Part shown: positions 41,243-51,400 of the stretch, one piece after another
Layout of the letters: every line of letters begins with the position of its first letter
Numbering within the stretch: the stretch's first letter is position 1
Source: Imperialibacter roseus
GTDB taxonomy: Bacteria; Bacteroidota; Bacteroidia; Cytophagales; Cyclobacteriaceae
Length of the DNA stretch: 64,000 nucleotides
Direction of reading: 5' to 3'
Assembly (NCBI RefSeq): GCF_032999765.1
Contig: NZ_CP136051.1
Location: 3,944,417 to 4,008,416, forward strand
The notes under the pieces: generated by a model
Database searches by the model: none
Seen by the model: only the letters and a program-made list of their open reading frames with translations
Told to the model about the DNA's origin: nothing
Program-made: the position numbers and the translations under genes

Positions 41243-42417
41243 TGAAAAAACTACCCTGGTTATTATCGCTAGCCATCGTATGGATTGCATGTTCTTGCTC
41301 TGTTTCAATAAGCCCACTTAGAAAGGAGATCCTGGAACTTGAGCGAGACCGGGTGCTCATAGCGGCTGATGAATACTTGTCCGCCGACATACAAACCATC
41401 ACAGAAGTCACCAGCTCCCGCTCCGCCGGTGGCCCGCACGACTTCTATTCCGAAGGCGACTACTGGTGGCCTGACCCCGAGAACTCAGGCGGACCCTACA
41501 TTAGGAAAGACGGGCTCACCAATCCCGACAATTTCGTCGAGCACCGCAACCGTATGAGGCGGCTGAGCATCATCGTACCCACGCTGGTGGCGGCATGGAC
41601 CATCACGCATAACGACAAGTATGCACTCAAAGCCATTGAACATACTAATGCCTGGTTTGTCAATGAGGATACCCGCATGAACCCGGACATGCTCTACAGC
41701 CAGGCTATTTTCGGTCGGGTAACAGGCAGGGGTATCGGCATCATCGACGCTATTCACCTCGTGGAAGTAGTGCAGGCCTTGATGGTACTGGAAGAAAACG
41801 GTCTGTTGACGGGCAAATCTTTGGAGAAAACGAAGGACTGGTTTACTCAATTCAATACCTGGATCACCACGCATTCCTACGGAATCGAAGAGCGGGACAA
41901 TGGCAACAACCACAGCACCTGCTGGGCGATGCAGGTGGCACAATATGCCGTGTTTACCGACAACGACTCGCTTTTGATCACTACGAAAGAATTCTTTGAG
42001 AAAACGCTGCTGCCCGAGCAAATGGCTGCCAATGGCTCGTTTCCCAAAGAGCTGGCTCGCACCAAACCGTATGGCTACTCGCTCTTCAACCTCGATGCGA
42101 CGTATACCCTGCTGCATATCTTAGGCAAAAGTTACCCCCAAGTGTGGCAATACCAGGTGGGTGACTCGCTGCAGGTCAGAAAGGCCGTTGATTTTATGGC
42201 TCCTTACATTGCCGACAAAGCCACTTGGCCTTACGCACCCGACGTGATGTACTTTGACGACTGGCCCATGCGTCAGTCAGCCCTTCTTTTCTCCTATATA
42301 GCCTATGGGGATGATAAGTACCTGGAACTGTGGAAAACGCTGCCAGCAGACTCGGAAGAAGATGAAGTGATCCGGAATTTCTTTATCAGGCAGCCGCTGT
42401 TGTGGGTGAAAGAATGA
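41239..42417 (+). CDS. Alginate-lyase-family polysaccharide lyase, lipoprotein
   Basis: The 392-residue protein has a lipobox (LAIVWIACSCSV) and an alginate_lyase (PF05426) alpha/alpha-barrel pattern: SAGGPHDFYSEGDYWWPDPE, DNFVEHRNRMRRL, MLYSQAIFGRVTGRGIGIID and the catalytic-site NGNNHSTCWAMQVAQYA with the conserved Asn-Asn-His. PL5/PL38-type lyases with this fold cut uronic-acid polymers such as alginate or glucuronan by beta-elimination. The lipid anchor suggests surface or periplasmic action. Length and motifs are complete. It is preceded by a VOC gene with overlap. Confidence 0.83.
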   Translation: MMKKLPWLLSLAIVWIACSCSVSISPLRKEILELERDRVLIAADEYLSADIQTITEVTSSRSAGGPHDFYSEGDYWWPDPENSGGPYIRKDGLTNPDNFVEHRNRMRRLSIIVPTLVAAWTITHNDKYALKAIEHTNAWFVNEDTRMNPDMLYSQAIFGRVTGRGIGIIDAIHLVEVVQALMVLEENGLLTGKSLEKTKDWFTQFNTWITTHSYGIEERDNGNNHSTCWAMQVAQYAVFTDNDSLLITTKEFFEKTLLPEQMAANGSFPKELARTKPYGYSLFNLDATYTLLHILGKSYPQVWQYQVGDSLQVRKAVDFMAPYIADKATWPYAPDVMYFDDWPMRQSALLFSYIAYGDDKYLELWKTLPADSEEDEVIRNFFIRQPLLWVKE

Positions 42418-42494
42418 TGACAGCGACCTTGCCGTGGTTCGGAGGCAATTGGTTGCATTTTTTATATATTGTATTGAATCAAAAGGCAAAACAA

Positions 42495-42857
42495 GTGAAG
42501 AACAGGCTCGTGTTTACCCTATTCATGTGTTTAGCGGCGACAGTTGCAATGTCTCAATCTGGCATAACACCGGGCACTGGCAACATAAAACCCACGCCTG
42601 TACGACCCTTTGATACCCTCTCTTATTTGTCGCCTTTGAATATCCCTGGTAATAAAGTGCATCCGTTCGTCTTCAAAAATTTTAACTCTGACAACGAGAT
42701 AGATATTACCATTGCGGATGACCTGCCAGGCCAAATCGCAGAGTCGTCCAACGACAGAATGCCTGTTTTTGTGCCAAAAGGCGACTATACGATGCCCATT
42801 TTGGCTCCGGGAGACAGCACTAAATACTATACACTCTTAAGGAAACACATCGAATAG
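42495..42857 (+). CDS. Small secreted protein of unknown function
   Basis: The open frame starts at 42402, inside the lyase 3' end, but the GTG at 42495 yields a good signal peptide (VKNRLVFTLFMCLAATVAMS) and is preceded by AAAAGGCAAAACAA. The mature protein is about 100 residues with no recognised family (HPFVFKNFNSDNEIDITIAD, YTMPILAPGDSTKYYTLL). A hairpin with a T-run follows the stop. Confidence 0.58.
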   Translation: MKNRLVFTLFMCLAATVAMSQSGITPGTGNIKPTPVRPFDTLSYLSPLNIPGNKVHPFVFKNFNSDNEIDITIADDLPGQIAESSNDRMPVFVPKGDYTMPILAPGDSTKYYTLLRKHIE

Positions 42858-42865
42858 GATGTCCT

Positions 42866-42892
42866 CAGGAACGCCTCCTGTTTATTTTTTTT
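42866..42892 (+). terminator. Candidate rho-independent terminator
   Basis: CAGGA-ACGCC-TCCTG forms a 5-bp stem directly followed by TTTATTTTTTTT. It lies just after the small secreted gene. Confidence 0.55.
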
Positions 42893-42979
42893 AGAAAAAA
42901 ATCCCCACTGTTGTGACATTTCGGCACCTCATGCGAATAATGAAGTAAAAGCACTGAAAAATCGCTTAAACTTAGCAAG

Positions 42980-43483
42980 GTGAAACGAACAGAACAACAG
43001 GAAGCTCTTTTTATCGACTATCTCGAAAGCTGCAAAAAGCTCATCGCCAAAGTGGCAAGGGTATATAGCAGGGATGCCGAGGAGCAGAAAGACCTGATGC
43101 AGGACATCGTGCTTCAGCTTTGGAAGGCCTTCCCCAATTATGACAATACCTACGCCGTTTCCACCTGGACCTACCGAATCGCTCTTAACACTTCTATCTC
43201 TCACCTGAGAAAAGTAACGACAAGAAGTGCGGTGCAGGCAGGCAAATACAGCGAAGGAGAAATTATGCAGGTGGAGGCCGAAACGACAGATGAAAACCTG
43301 GAGCATCTTTACCGTGCCATCGACCTGCTCAAGCCTGTCGACAAGGCCATTGTGGTATTGCAGCTGGAAGGATGCGGCAACAAAGAAATAGCAGAAGTCA
43401 TGGGGCTCTCGGCATCCAACATCTCCACCCGAAAGCTGAGAATCAAAGAAGAGTTAAAAACCCATTTTGAAACAACTAAATAA
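42980..43483 (+). CDS. ECF sigma factor
   Basis: The 167-residue protein starts with a GTG at 42980 (read VKRTEQQEALFIDYLES). Region 2 includes YSRDAEEQKDLMQDIVLQLW and VSTWTYRIALNTSISHLRKV; region 4 is LLKPVDKAIVVLQLEGCGNK, EIAEVMGLSASNISTRKLRI. No FecR follows; instead a membrane protein gene begins 7 bp after the stop and may hold or control it. Confidence 0.92.
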   Translation: MKRTEQQEALFIDYLESCKKLIAKVARVYSRDAEEQKDLMQDIVLQLWKAFPNYDNTYAVSTWTYRIALNTSISHLRKVTTRSAVQAGKYSEGEIMQVEAETTDENLEHLYRAIDLLKPVDKAIVVLQLEGCGNKEIAEVMGLSASNISTRKLRIKEELKTHFETTK

Positions 43484-43490
43484 AAAGGTC

Positions 43491-44096
43491 ATGGAATTTG
43501 AACAACTAACAAGCATATGGAACAACGCCAACCCAACCCTGGATCAAACGGTGAAAATCAACAAGGAGCTGGTAAAGACAATCAGCTTCAGTAAGGTGAA
43601 ATCGAGCCTTTCAGAGATCAAATGGACAAGTATTTTTCAAATTGTAGTGGGCATCTGGTTCCTGGATTTTCTGCTGGGCTTTGCGTTCCGGCACCACGCC
43701 GATCACTTGTTTCTCATCCCATCCATTATGCTAATCGTCATCACGCTGTACAGCCTGATTTTTGACATTGGGCAGCTGGTCATGCTTTTCAAGATCAACG
43801 CTAAGGCCTCGGTGGCAGAAGCCCAGCGGAAGCTGTCGCTGCTGAAAAAGCTTGAAGCCTATGACGCTTATAGCCTGCTGGTCATCATACCACTATTTTC
43901 GGCGCCTTTTCTGATCGTGGTAGCCAAAGCGGCAGCGGAGGTTAGCTTGTACGAGTTTGGCAACCAATGGATCTATTCCTATGTAGCGGGCAGTGCTGTG
44001 GTGGCAGGCATTGTCGTTTTCTTCCTGCGAATGTTCCCCAACAAAGGGCTTCAGGAGTCTATTGACTTTTTGAAGGAGCTGAAAGAGGAAAAGTGA
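43491..44096 (+). CDS. Membrane protein, possible anti-sigma partner
   Basis: From the ATG at 43491 (MEFEQLTSIWNNANPTLDQT) the product has 201 residues with an N-terminal cytosolic segment (about 1-40) and four hydrophobic helices (about 45-65, 72-95, 125-145, 155-175). A frame from a TTG at 43467 is also open, but the ATG lies after AAAAAGGTC, a better start. The layout of a short cytosolic N-terminus before membrane helices, directly after a sigma gene, suggests a membrane anti-sigma factor, but no known family motif supports it. Confidence 0.72.
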   Translation: MEFEQLTSIWNNANPTLDQTVKINKELVKTISFSKVKSSLSEIKWTSIFQIVVGIWFLDFLLGFAFRHHADHLFLIPSIMLIVITLYSLIFDIGQLVMLFKINAKASVAEAQRKLSLLKKLEAYDAYSLLVIIPLFSAPFLIVVAKAAAEVSLYEFGNQWIYSYVAGSAVVAGIVVFFLRMFPNKGLQESIDFLKELKEEK

Positions 44097-44157
44097 GTTT
44101 CCACCAGTATCCGAAAAACCTCAAATACACTAAATGTGCGTTTTAACGGTAGCACCA

Positions 44158-44177
44158 TATACCCTCTCCGGGGTATA
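44158..44177 (+). promoter_or_regulatory. Palindromic dyad in promoter region
   Basis: TATACCC-TCTCCG-GGGTATA is a perfect 7-bp inverted repeat with a 6-nt spacer, 51 bp upstream of the next gene. It resembles the ATACTC-N6-GAGTAT dyads at 9-14 kb in layout, not in full sequence. Confidence 0.45.
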
Positions 44178-44198
44178 CTATTGCCTCATTCATAGACC

Positions 44199-44206
44199 TA
44201 AATTTG
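44199..44206 (+). promoter_or_regulatory. Candidate -7 element
   Basis: TAAATTTG fits TAnnTTTG exactly and ends 22 bp before the ATG at 44229. A TTG lies 15 bp upstream (44181-44183). Confidence 0.4.
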
Positions 44207-44228
44207 TCACCATACAAAATTCAGACTT

Positions 44229-45230
44229 ATGAAAAAGCTATTAGTTCTCGCACTCCTCTGCCTGCCTTTTTTAGGCAATAGCCAAATTGTCAATGAAAAA
44301 AATGTCAAAGACTGGGGCTATGGCGAAAACAAGATCAAGAAGGCACCAAAAAAGATTTACATCAAAGACTTTTTTGTCAACTATCAGGTGTTATCGTCTA
44401 ACTCAGAAACCGCCACTAACTCAGACCTGGACAAGGCCACCTCAATGATGTCTGTGGGGTTGGTCGGCCTGGAGACCGAAGACTTTCAGGAAATTACAGA
44501 TGCGGCCTACAAAAGAATGGTGGGCAAGCTGGCTGACGCAGGTTATGAAATAGTTGACAGCGAGGAAGCTGGCAAAGCAGAAATGTTCCAGGATTATACC
44601 AAACTGACTGGTGGCACCCCGAGCCAGGCGCAAATTATTGGTTATATCTCAACCGCCCCAACAGGGTATGACTACTATGTAAAAAGAGTGACCAACAAAG
44701 GAAAAGCTAAAGATGCCTTTTTTGATGTTACACCTAAACTATCAAAGGATCTTGGTGATATCCCTGTGCTGGAAGCCAATGTAAGTTTTCAGTTTGTGAC
44801 CATAGAAGGCAGTAGCTTTGCGGGAGCTGCCAAAATGAAAGGGAATGTCGACTTTGTATTGGCTGCCACAGCCATTGGCACTTCATCTGAAGGGTTTTTC
44901 GGTTCAAAAATAGAAACTTCAGCCACACTCGAACGAGTAGTTTGGAAAGGGGGAGCCGCTGGCCTGGGTGCACTATCCATCATCCAATTCAGCCCTAAAA
45001 GTGATATCTCCATTGAAGGAGTAGTGGAGCAAAAAAAGTTTAAGGAATATGTGTCCAGCAATAGTTATAAGCCATCTTATGCGAACATTGTGATTACGCA
45101 GGACAAGAAGATAGAAGTGAGCCATCAGGTAAAAGCAGACAGAGATGCCTATAAAACCAAATCGCTTCAAGCTTTAAATGAATATTTGGATCAAATGATT
45201 CAGAAACTAATTGAGAGTGCAAACGGGTAA
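44229..45230 (+). CDS. Secreted protein of unknown function
   Basis: The 333-residue protein has a signal peptide (MKKLLVLALLCLPFLGNSQ) and no lipobox. Segments such as PKKIYIKDFFVNYQVLSS, DAAYKRMVGKLADAGYEIVD and VLEANVSFQFVTIEG recall curli-assembly or group of periplasmic proteins with small alpha/beta folds, but I cannot name the family. The tail (KSLQALNEYLDQMIQKLIES) is helical. It has its own promoter-like element and a terminator. Confidence 0.72.
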   Translation: MKKLLVLALLCLPFLGNSQIVNEKNVKDWGYGENKIKKAPKKIYIKDFFVNYQVLSSNSETATNSDLDKATSMMSVGLVGLETEDFQEITDAAYKRMVGKLADAGYEIVDSEEAGKAEMFQDYTKLTGGTPSQAQIIGYISTAPTGYDYYVKRVTNKGKAKDAFFDVTPKLSKDLGDIPVLEANVSFQFVTIEGSSFAGAAKMKGNVDFVLAATAIGTSSEGFFGSKIETSATLERVVWKGGAAGLGALSIIQFSPKSDISIEGVVEQKKFKEYVSSNSYKPSYANIVITQDKKIEVSHQVKADRDAYKTKSLQALNEYLDQMIQKLIESANG

Positions 45231-45250
45231 TTAACTGGAGCAGAAGCCAA

Positions 45251-45279
45251 AAGCGTGCCTTTCCAGGTACGCTTTTTTT
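45251..45279 (+). terminator. Rho-independent terminator
   Basis: AAGCGTGCC pairs with GGTACGCTT (one G-T pair) and is followed by seven T, just after the secreted-protein gene. Confidence 0.75.
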
Positions 45280-45325
45280 ATGGCTTTTTCTTGCCAAAAT
45301 ACATGGAAATCAGCTCGTTGCCCTG

Positions 45326-47365
45326 CTACCTCACCGGATGATACACCCTTTCCGCCGTGCGCAACACCTCGTCCTTGTCGAGGGTCATGTGCTTGGGCTG
45401 CTGATTTTGAAATAACTCCAGCTGGTCTTTGAAGTGGGGCGAATCGGGGTGCATGCTGGCGCCATAAGTGTTTACTGTTTCAATGAGGGGCAAGCCCTCC
45501 TTTGGGTAGCGCACAAGGGCAATATAGGCATCGCCCGACACCGCCTTGCGGGTGCCGTCGGGTTGTTCCCGTGAGTGAATGGCCATTAGCGCATCGGGCA
45601 AACCCCAGATGGGGTATGCCACACCACCCCGCACCAGTTTCTGCACGTCACCCAGGGCCACCGTATCGCTGTCGAAATGTTCTATCATATAATCATGTAC
45701 ATATTGGTAGGTGGCCACGGCTTCTTCTTCTGGCAGGAATCCGGTAACATTGCGATACTTGCTGTAAAGTTTGTAGTACATCAGCAGAAAAACGGCCGCT
45801 CCCCTGCTGTCCACAGTGGCTTTCCTGTCCCACTGCTGCAAACTATTGATCACATTGGCTAGCTCCGGGTACCTACCCACATCCAGGTTCCAAAAGGCAT
45901 CCAGGTTGATTTCATATTGTAGTTCCTGCGGCAGCTGCTGGTCAAATTTGATTTGCTTAAAAGTATCGTAGTCGAGTTTTCCTTCGGGCATTATCTCCAT
46001 TACCCGCTTGCTCCGGTTGTTGTGCCTGCGAAAGAAGCCATCATTGGAATCAAAGTTGGCCGTGTCGAGGTTGTCGGCCGGAGCCGTGGCAAGGAACGGC
46101 GAATGGTTGGTGTTGAAAAGATACCCCGCCCCCGGATTTACATACTGAGGCAACTCCTCTATGCCTTTGAATGCTGTCCAGAGGGTGGCTGAAGTATTCC
46201 CCGGCAAAGTGCTTCCCCAATCGTACTGTGGATCGGGGTTGCGGTGGGGCAGCTTTCCATTGCTCACGTAAAAGATGGTGTCGTACCTGTCGGCATACAC
46301 AATATTGAACATGGGAAGGCTGGTCATGCTCAGCGCCTTGTAGAACTCCGAAAAGTTGCTGGCCTTGTTCATTCTGTACCACTCCTCCAGCGCTTTGACA
46401 TCCATAAGCGCCGGCATGCGCACAGAAAAAGTGCCGTTGTCGGCTTTCACTGTGGGGCCATACACGCTCCAGTAGGCCTTTTTGCTAATCCGAACAGGAA
46501 TGCCCTTCACCTTCAGTTTCACCTTCTGCTTTTCAAGCTGCAGCCATTGGTCGTCAAACCGGTATTCGTTGCTGTTGGATGGATTCATTTCTAGCTGAAA
46601 TACATCCACCTTGTCGAACATATTGACGGTATGCGCCCAGCCGAGGTTTTCGTTGGTGCCGTGAAAAATGACGCAGCCTCCCGGAAAAACACCTCCAAGC
46701 ATATTCCAACCCTCCTCACTTTGCACATGCGCCTCATAAAAAGCTACCGGCCCCTCCTGTGGCTGGTGAGCGTTGATGGCCAGAAATGCCTCGCCCGTTG
46801 TGGTCTTGCTCGGGTGTATGGCAAAGGCATTCGACCCCCGGGAATCGAAGCCGGGAAGTGCGGGCATTTTGCCAGCAAAGAGGTTGGACAACGCTCGATC
46901 GGCCCCGCTGAACACAGCCACCGAAAAAACCACCGCCGAAAGATAGTCCTTCTCGTCGGCCGGGAAAACATGCTTGTTCAGCACCTCGTCGGGGTGGGCA
47001 TCAGCGTAGGCCTTCAACCCCTGGATATAGCCATTGATCAGGGCTTTCAGCTCAGGGCTAATCGTGCTCCACTGCTCCTCCACCAGCTGCCTGCACCTGA
47101 GCAGCTTGAAGGCATAGTCAGCCTTTGCTCCTTCTTTACCAAGGTACGAGCCCAGCATTCCCTTGCTAATGAGTGCCACCTGCTGAATGGTTTCAAAGTC
47201 ATCCTCGGCGTGTGCCCAGGCCAGGCCATAAGCCACTTCAGGGTCGGTCGGCGCAAAGATATGCGGCACTCCGTAGGTATCCCTGGCAATGGTGATGTTG
47301 GCCGGGTCGATTTGGGCTTGGGCCACAGCGGCTGCAAGCAGAAAGAGAAGGATGATGTATCTCAT
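45326..47365 (-). CDS. Penicillin-acylase-family N-terminal-nucleophile hydrolase
   Basis: The 679-residue protein has a signal peptide (MRYIILLFLLAAAVAQAQ) and the peptidase S45 layout: alpha chain (about 20-175, with ITIARDTYGVPHIFAPTDPE, VAYGLAWAHAEDDFETIQ), then the autocleavage site. Ser178 in DSRGSNAFAI is the N-terminal nucleophile of the beta chain. LAINAHQPQEGP and HGTNENLGWAHTVN follow as substrate-pocket motifs. Members hydrolyse amide bonds of acyl-homoserine lactones, aculeacin or penicillins. The substrate here is open, but periplasmic location would suit quorum-signal or peptide deacylation. It is convergent with the secreted protein gene. Confidence 0.9.
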   Translation of the reverse strand: MRYIILLFLLAAAVAQAQIDPANITIARDTYGVPHIFAPTDPEVAYGLAWAHAEDDFETIQQVALISKGMLGSYLGKEGAKADYAFKLLRCRQLVEEQWSTISPELKALINGYIQGLKAYADAHPDEVLNKHVFPADEKDYLSAVVFSVAVFSGADRALSNLFAGKMPALPGFDSRGSNAFAIHPSKTTTGEAFLAINAHQPQEGPVAFYEAHVQSEEGWNMLGGVFPGGCVIFHGTNENLGWAHTVNMFDKVDVFQLEMNPSNSNEYRFDDQWLQLEKQKVKLKVKGIPVRISKKAYWSVYGPTVKADNGTFSVRMPALMDVKALEEWYRMNKASNFSEFYKALSMTSLPMFNIVYADRYDTIFYVSNGKLPHRNPDPQYDWGSTLPGNTSATLWTAFKGIEELPQYVNPGAGYLFNTNHSPFLATAPADNLDTANFDSNDGFFRRHNNRSKRVMEIMPEGKLDYDTFKQIKFDQQLPQELQYEINLDAFWNLDVGRYPELANVINSLQQWDRKATVDSRGAAVFLLMYYKLYSKYRNVTGFLPEEEAVATYQYVHDYMIEHFDSDTVALGDVQKLVRGGVAYPIWGLPDALMAIHSREQPDGTRKAVSGDAYIALVRYPKEGLPLIETVNTYGASMHPDSPHFKDQLELFQNQQPKHMTLDKDEVLRTAERVYHPVR

Positions 47366-47444
47366 GTTTTAGTGAATCGTATTAGTCCAGACTAAAAGTA
47401 GCAACAAAATGCTTTGAAACGGTTCAAGTCCTAGGAATGTCAGT

Positions 47445-47459
47445 CTGAGCCTGTCGAAG
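47445..47459 (+). repeat. CTGAGCCTGTCGAAG dispersed repeat
   Basis: CTGAGCCTGTCGAAG lies in the 262-bp gap between the acylase and cyclophilin genes. The same short sequence, to my knowledge, is spread through many bacterial genomes as a REP-like repeat; that is from memory. Only one copy occurs in this window. Confidence 0.45.
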
Positions 47460-47627
47460 ACCACTGGCAGGACTTAAACTGCCCACTGTTCCCGTTTGTG
47501 CCTTCACACAAGGCTTCCCGATCCATCTGCCAAAACACCCTTTGTTATTCGCCAAAGATCACCTACTTTATGGTAGTCAAATGTAACCACCGGAGGTTGC
47601 ACAGCACAAGCCAGAATTCGCCCTTTT

Positions 47628-48224
47628 ATGAACAAGCACCTCATTCCATTAATAGCCATCGTGGCCTTTGCCTGCACTTCATCGCCAAAAGAAGCGAAGC
47701 GCTACGATGTGGGCCAAATCATCACGCCACAGGGCGAAATGCTCTTCTGGCTCTACGACGACACCCCCACCCATAAGGCAAGCTTCATCAAACTGGCCAA
47801 TGAAAACTACTGGGACAGCCTGAGCTTTAACCGGGTGATCGAGAACTTTGTTATCCAGGGAGGCTGCCCCGACACTCCCGAGGGCTTCAGCGATTCGCCT
47901 TACCTGCTTGACCCTGAAATCAAACCCACCCACAACCACGTCTATGGTGCTGTGGGTGCGGGCAGAGACGGCAACCCCGAAAAGCTGTCAGCTGGCTGCC
48001 AGTTCTACATTGTGCACCGCAAAGACGGCATCCCTCGGCTCGATGGGGACTATACTATCTTCGGGCAAGTGTTCAAAGGGCTCGATGTACTGAACAAAAT
48101 AGCAACCATGGAAACGGACTCTCTGGATGCACCGCTGGAAAGGGTGCCGCTGGATGTGAACATCATCCAGATGACCGAAGAAGAGCTCCGACAGAGTGGA
48201 TTTGAACCTGGGACGCAACCTTAA
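47628..48224 (+). CDS. Peptidyl-prolyl cis-trans isomerase (cyclophilin), lipoprotein
   Basis: The 198-residue protein has a lipobox (LIAIVAFACTSSP) and a cyclophilin domain: SLSFNRVIENFVIQGGCPDT with the catalytic Arg, KLSAGCQFYIVH and LDGDYTIFGQVFKGLDVLNK. It would speed proline isomerisation in envelope protein folding. The loop between strands is longer than in cytosolic cyclophilins. Not linked to a clear operon. Confidence 0.92.
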   Translation: MNKHLIPLIAIVAFACTSSPKEAKRYDVGQIITPQGEMLFWLYDDTPTHKASFIKLANENYWDSLSFNRVIENFVIQGGCPDTPEGFSDSPYLLDPEIKPTHNHVYGAVGAGRDGNPEKLSAGCQFYIVHRKDGIPRLDGDYTIFGQVFKGLDVLNKIATMETDSLDAPLERVPLDVNIIQMTEEELRQSGFEPGTQP

Positions 48225-48427
48225 GCAGATTTATAGCTGGCGAAAAACGTGAGCGCCTTAAATAAAGACTCATCAACATCATTATCCCATTGCCGCCTCA
48301 ATGTCATAAGCCCAATTGTTGGTTCCGATCAAAAATATATGCAAATTAAACCCGCTCAACCAGTTGGAAAGCAGCCTCCGGGTATGCTTATCTTCATTCA
48401 ATCTTTTTCTTAAAAGGAATTTTCGCT

Positions 48428-51400
48428 TTGGTGAATGTGCTTTTTTTAAAAAGAAAAACAGGCCAAGCCACCAACCCGACCAATGTGCTAAAACATTGCC
48501 TGCTGATTCTGACGCTATTATTTTGCGGAGCAACACGACTACCTGCCCAGCAACCTCTTTTTGTTAACTATCAAAAGTTTGACCCTGAAAATGGTCTGCC
48601 TCAAAGCTATGTAACTGGTATTGTTCAGGACAGCATAGGCTTTTTGTGGATAAGTACCCTGGACGGACTCGTGCGATACGATGGCAGCAGTTTCCAAACG
48701 CTCAGGCAACTTTCGTCCGATACGGTGGGCTTATCCAGTAATCGCATCCACCGCATGCTGCTCGATAAAAATGGGCAGCTTGTGATAAAACATGTCGTAG
48801 GCCCCGTCGATTACCTCAATCCAAAAACCTTCAGCATAAAACGGGCTATTGAGCCAAATGCGATTTATAGTGCAGATAACATGGGCACTCATTGGCGCAA
48901 CCTCGAAGAGTTGATGCACGACGGAAATGCCAACTGGTTGCATGTTTCCCTCAACGAATCGTTCGAAATCATAGACAGCACCTCGAACGGTTTGGCAACC
49001 TATTCCAAAGTGCTGTATGAAAGGGAAAAATTTGATTTCTATTCTTTTCGGATCACGCCATCCGGAATGCTGTACCTGTTGACACCCGAAGGGCTGAAAA
49101 TATACGAAAGCCCCAACGCACTGCCGGAGACCATTTCGCTTCCCCTGAAAGTCGACCTCAGCGCCAGCATCCGCAAAAGACCCACCCTGTTTGGAAAAGG
49201 AGACAATGACCTGCTTATCGGTTGCAAGGAAGGGCTTCTGCATTTCAATAACATCAGCAAAGAGTTTGACCTCATCCAAATTGAAGTCGCCCATCTTGTC
49301 AATGCTTTTCCAACTTACCTGATTACAGAAGACCGGCTGGGTCGACCCATTTTCGTCTTTCAACGACAGGTGTACCGGCTTGAGCCCAACAATCAAGTGA
49401 GCTGGCTTTGGAAGAACCCCGGCAGCTTTGACATTTCGGCGCTATTCGTCGACCGCACCAACACCCTCTGGATCGGCATGGACGCCGACGGGCTGTACAA
49501 GGTAAACTTAGAGCTACCCGGATTCACCTCCTACCTCTATTCGGACAATTTTGTAACCGACGTTTTGGAGAGAGAGGTCAAGGTTAGCAAAGACCACGTG
49601 GCTTCGCTGGGCTATGACAAGGTAACACCCTACTATTTCAGATACTATTATCTTGATAGTGAAACCCTTGTTTTCGGAGTTGAAAACTCACCCAATACTC
49701 CAGGCATATTCAAGCTCAACGCCGGGTCAATAACTCCGTTTTACCATCCTAAATTTTTGCCCGACGCCTTCACCCTAAGTCCAGACAACGATTTATATCT
49801 TGTTGATTCAGTTGCTTCGATTTTTCATTTCAAGCCAGTGGATCAGTCGCTAACGAAACTCAAGTCCAATGTTCCCGACAGTGCCCATAATATTGTGGTA
49901 GACCTTCTGGCCGATGAGAAATTCCTGTGGGTTGGCACATCGATAGGTGGGATTTACCAGATAAGAAATGGGGAGGTAGTGCAGCACATCAAACCGAACG
50001 GGAAGCACTCTATCAATACAGTGAGATTTGATGAAAGAAATCCCGACTACTTGTGGATAGGAACATTGGGAGGGGGCCTGCTGAAATGGAGCAAATCTCA
50101 AAACAAATTACTGGCATCGTACACCACGAACAATGGCCTGCCCAACAATACGATCAACTGCATAGTGCCAGACAACCTGGGCAACATCTGGATGAGCACC
50201 AATATTGGCGTGAGCCGCTTCAATCCTGAGACAGAACGAATTACCAACTACACAAAGGCCGATGGATTGGTTGAAACAGAGTTTAACAGGCACCACCAAA
50301 TGCTGCTACCCGATGGAAGAATTGCTATGGGGGGCACAAACGGCTATTCGGTATTTGATCCCAGGACATTCGTTGCCGACACCAGCAACACGCAGGTGAT
50401 TCTCTCAGCGTTGTTCATCAACGATCAACCTGTCCTTGCAGGCAACCGCAGCCCTTTCAGTGCAGCTATGCTCGATGAACTCATTTTACCCTACGATAGC
50501 AATACCATCAGCTTTGAGTTTGCTCCGGTACAGTACAATTCACCCGAAAAAAACAGGCTGCGTTACCAGTTGGTAGGCTTTGACCAAAATTGGGTAGAAA
50601 TTGGCAATGAGCGTAAGTTCAGGTTTGCCCAGCTACCTCACGGCAAATACACGTTGAGGGTGGTAAGCACCAATACCTCGGACATTTGGAGTGAGCATGT
50701 CAAAGAGGTAAAAGTCACCATACTTCCTCCTCCCTGGCGCACCTGGTGGGCTTATTTATCTTACGCCCTGCTTGCATTACTAATTATCAGGGCGATTTGG
50801 CAGGTGTACAAGAACAGGTTGCGGGAAAAGCAGGAGGCCGAATTCAACCTGAGGGAAGCGGCCAGGTTGCGGGAGATGGACGAACTAAAAACCCGATTCT
50901 TTTCTAATGTTACCCACGAATTTCGCACGCCCCTCACCCTCATCCTATCTCCTCTTGAAAAACAACTTGCTGACCCAGGCGTTTCGCCTTCGATAAAACC
51001 ACTGCTCGATAATAACTATCGCCACGCACGCCAGCTACTCAACCTTGTCAACCAGCTGCTCGACATATCGAAGATTGAAGGCAAACAAATGCCCGTCAGC
51101 AACTCCACAGGAGACCTCAATCAGTTTGTGGAGGCCTGCGTCGGCGCATTCCATGCTGAAGCATTGTCGAAAGGCATCGACCTGACATTTAGGACGAGTG
51201 CAACCGAAGGTTATTTTCTTTTTGATAGCGGCAAATGGGAAAATATCATTTACAACCTGCTTGGCAATGCCATTAAGTTTATCAGCCCCGGTAAAAAAAA
51301 CGCAAAAGTCATGCTCACACTTGGCCCTGCTTCACAGCAAGATTTCGTCGAGCTGTGCATCGAAGACACCGGACTTGGTATTGCGCATGATCAGCTTGAC

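Noticed and set aside
46631-47395. Plus-strand ORF of 254 codons
   Set aside because: It is the reverse-strand shadow of the penicillin-acylase gene, which has clear family motifs and a signal peptide.
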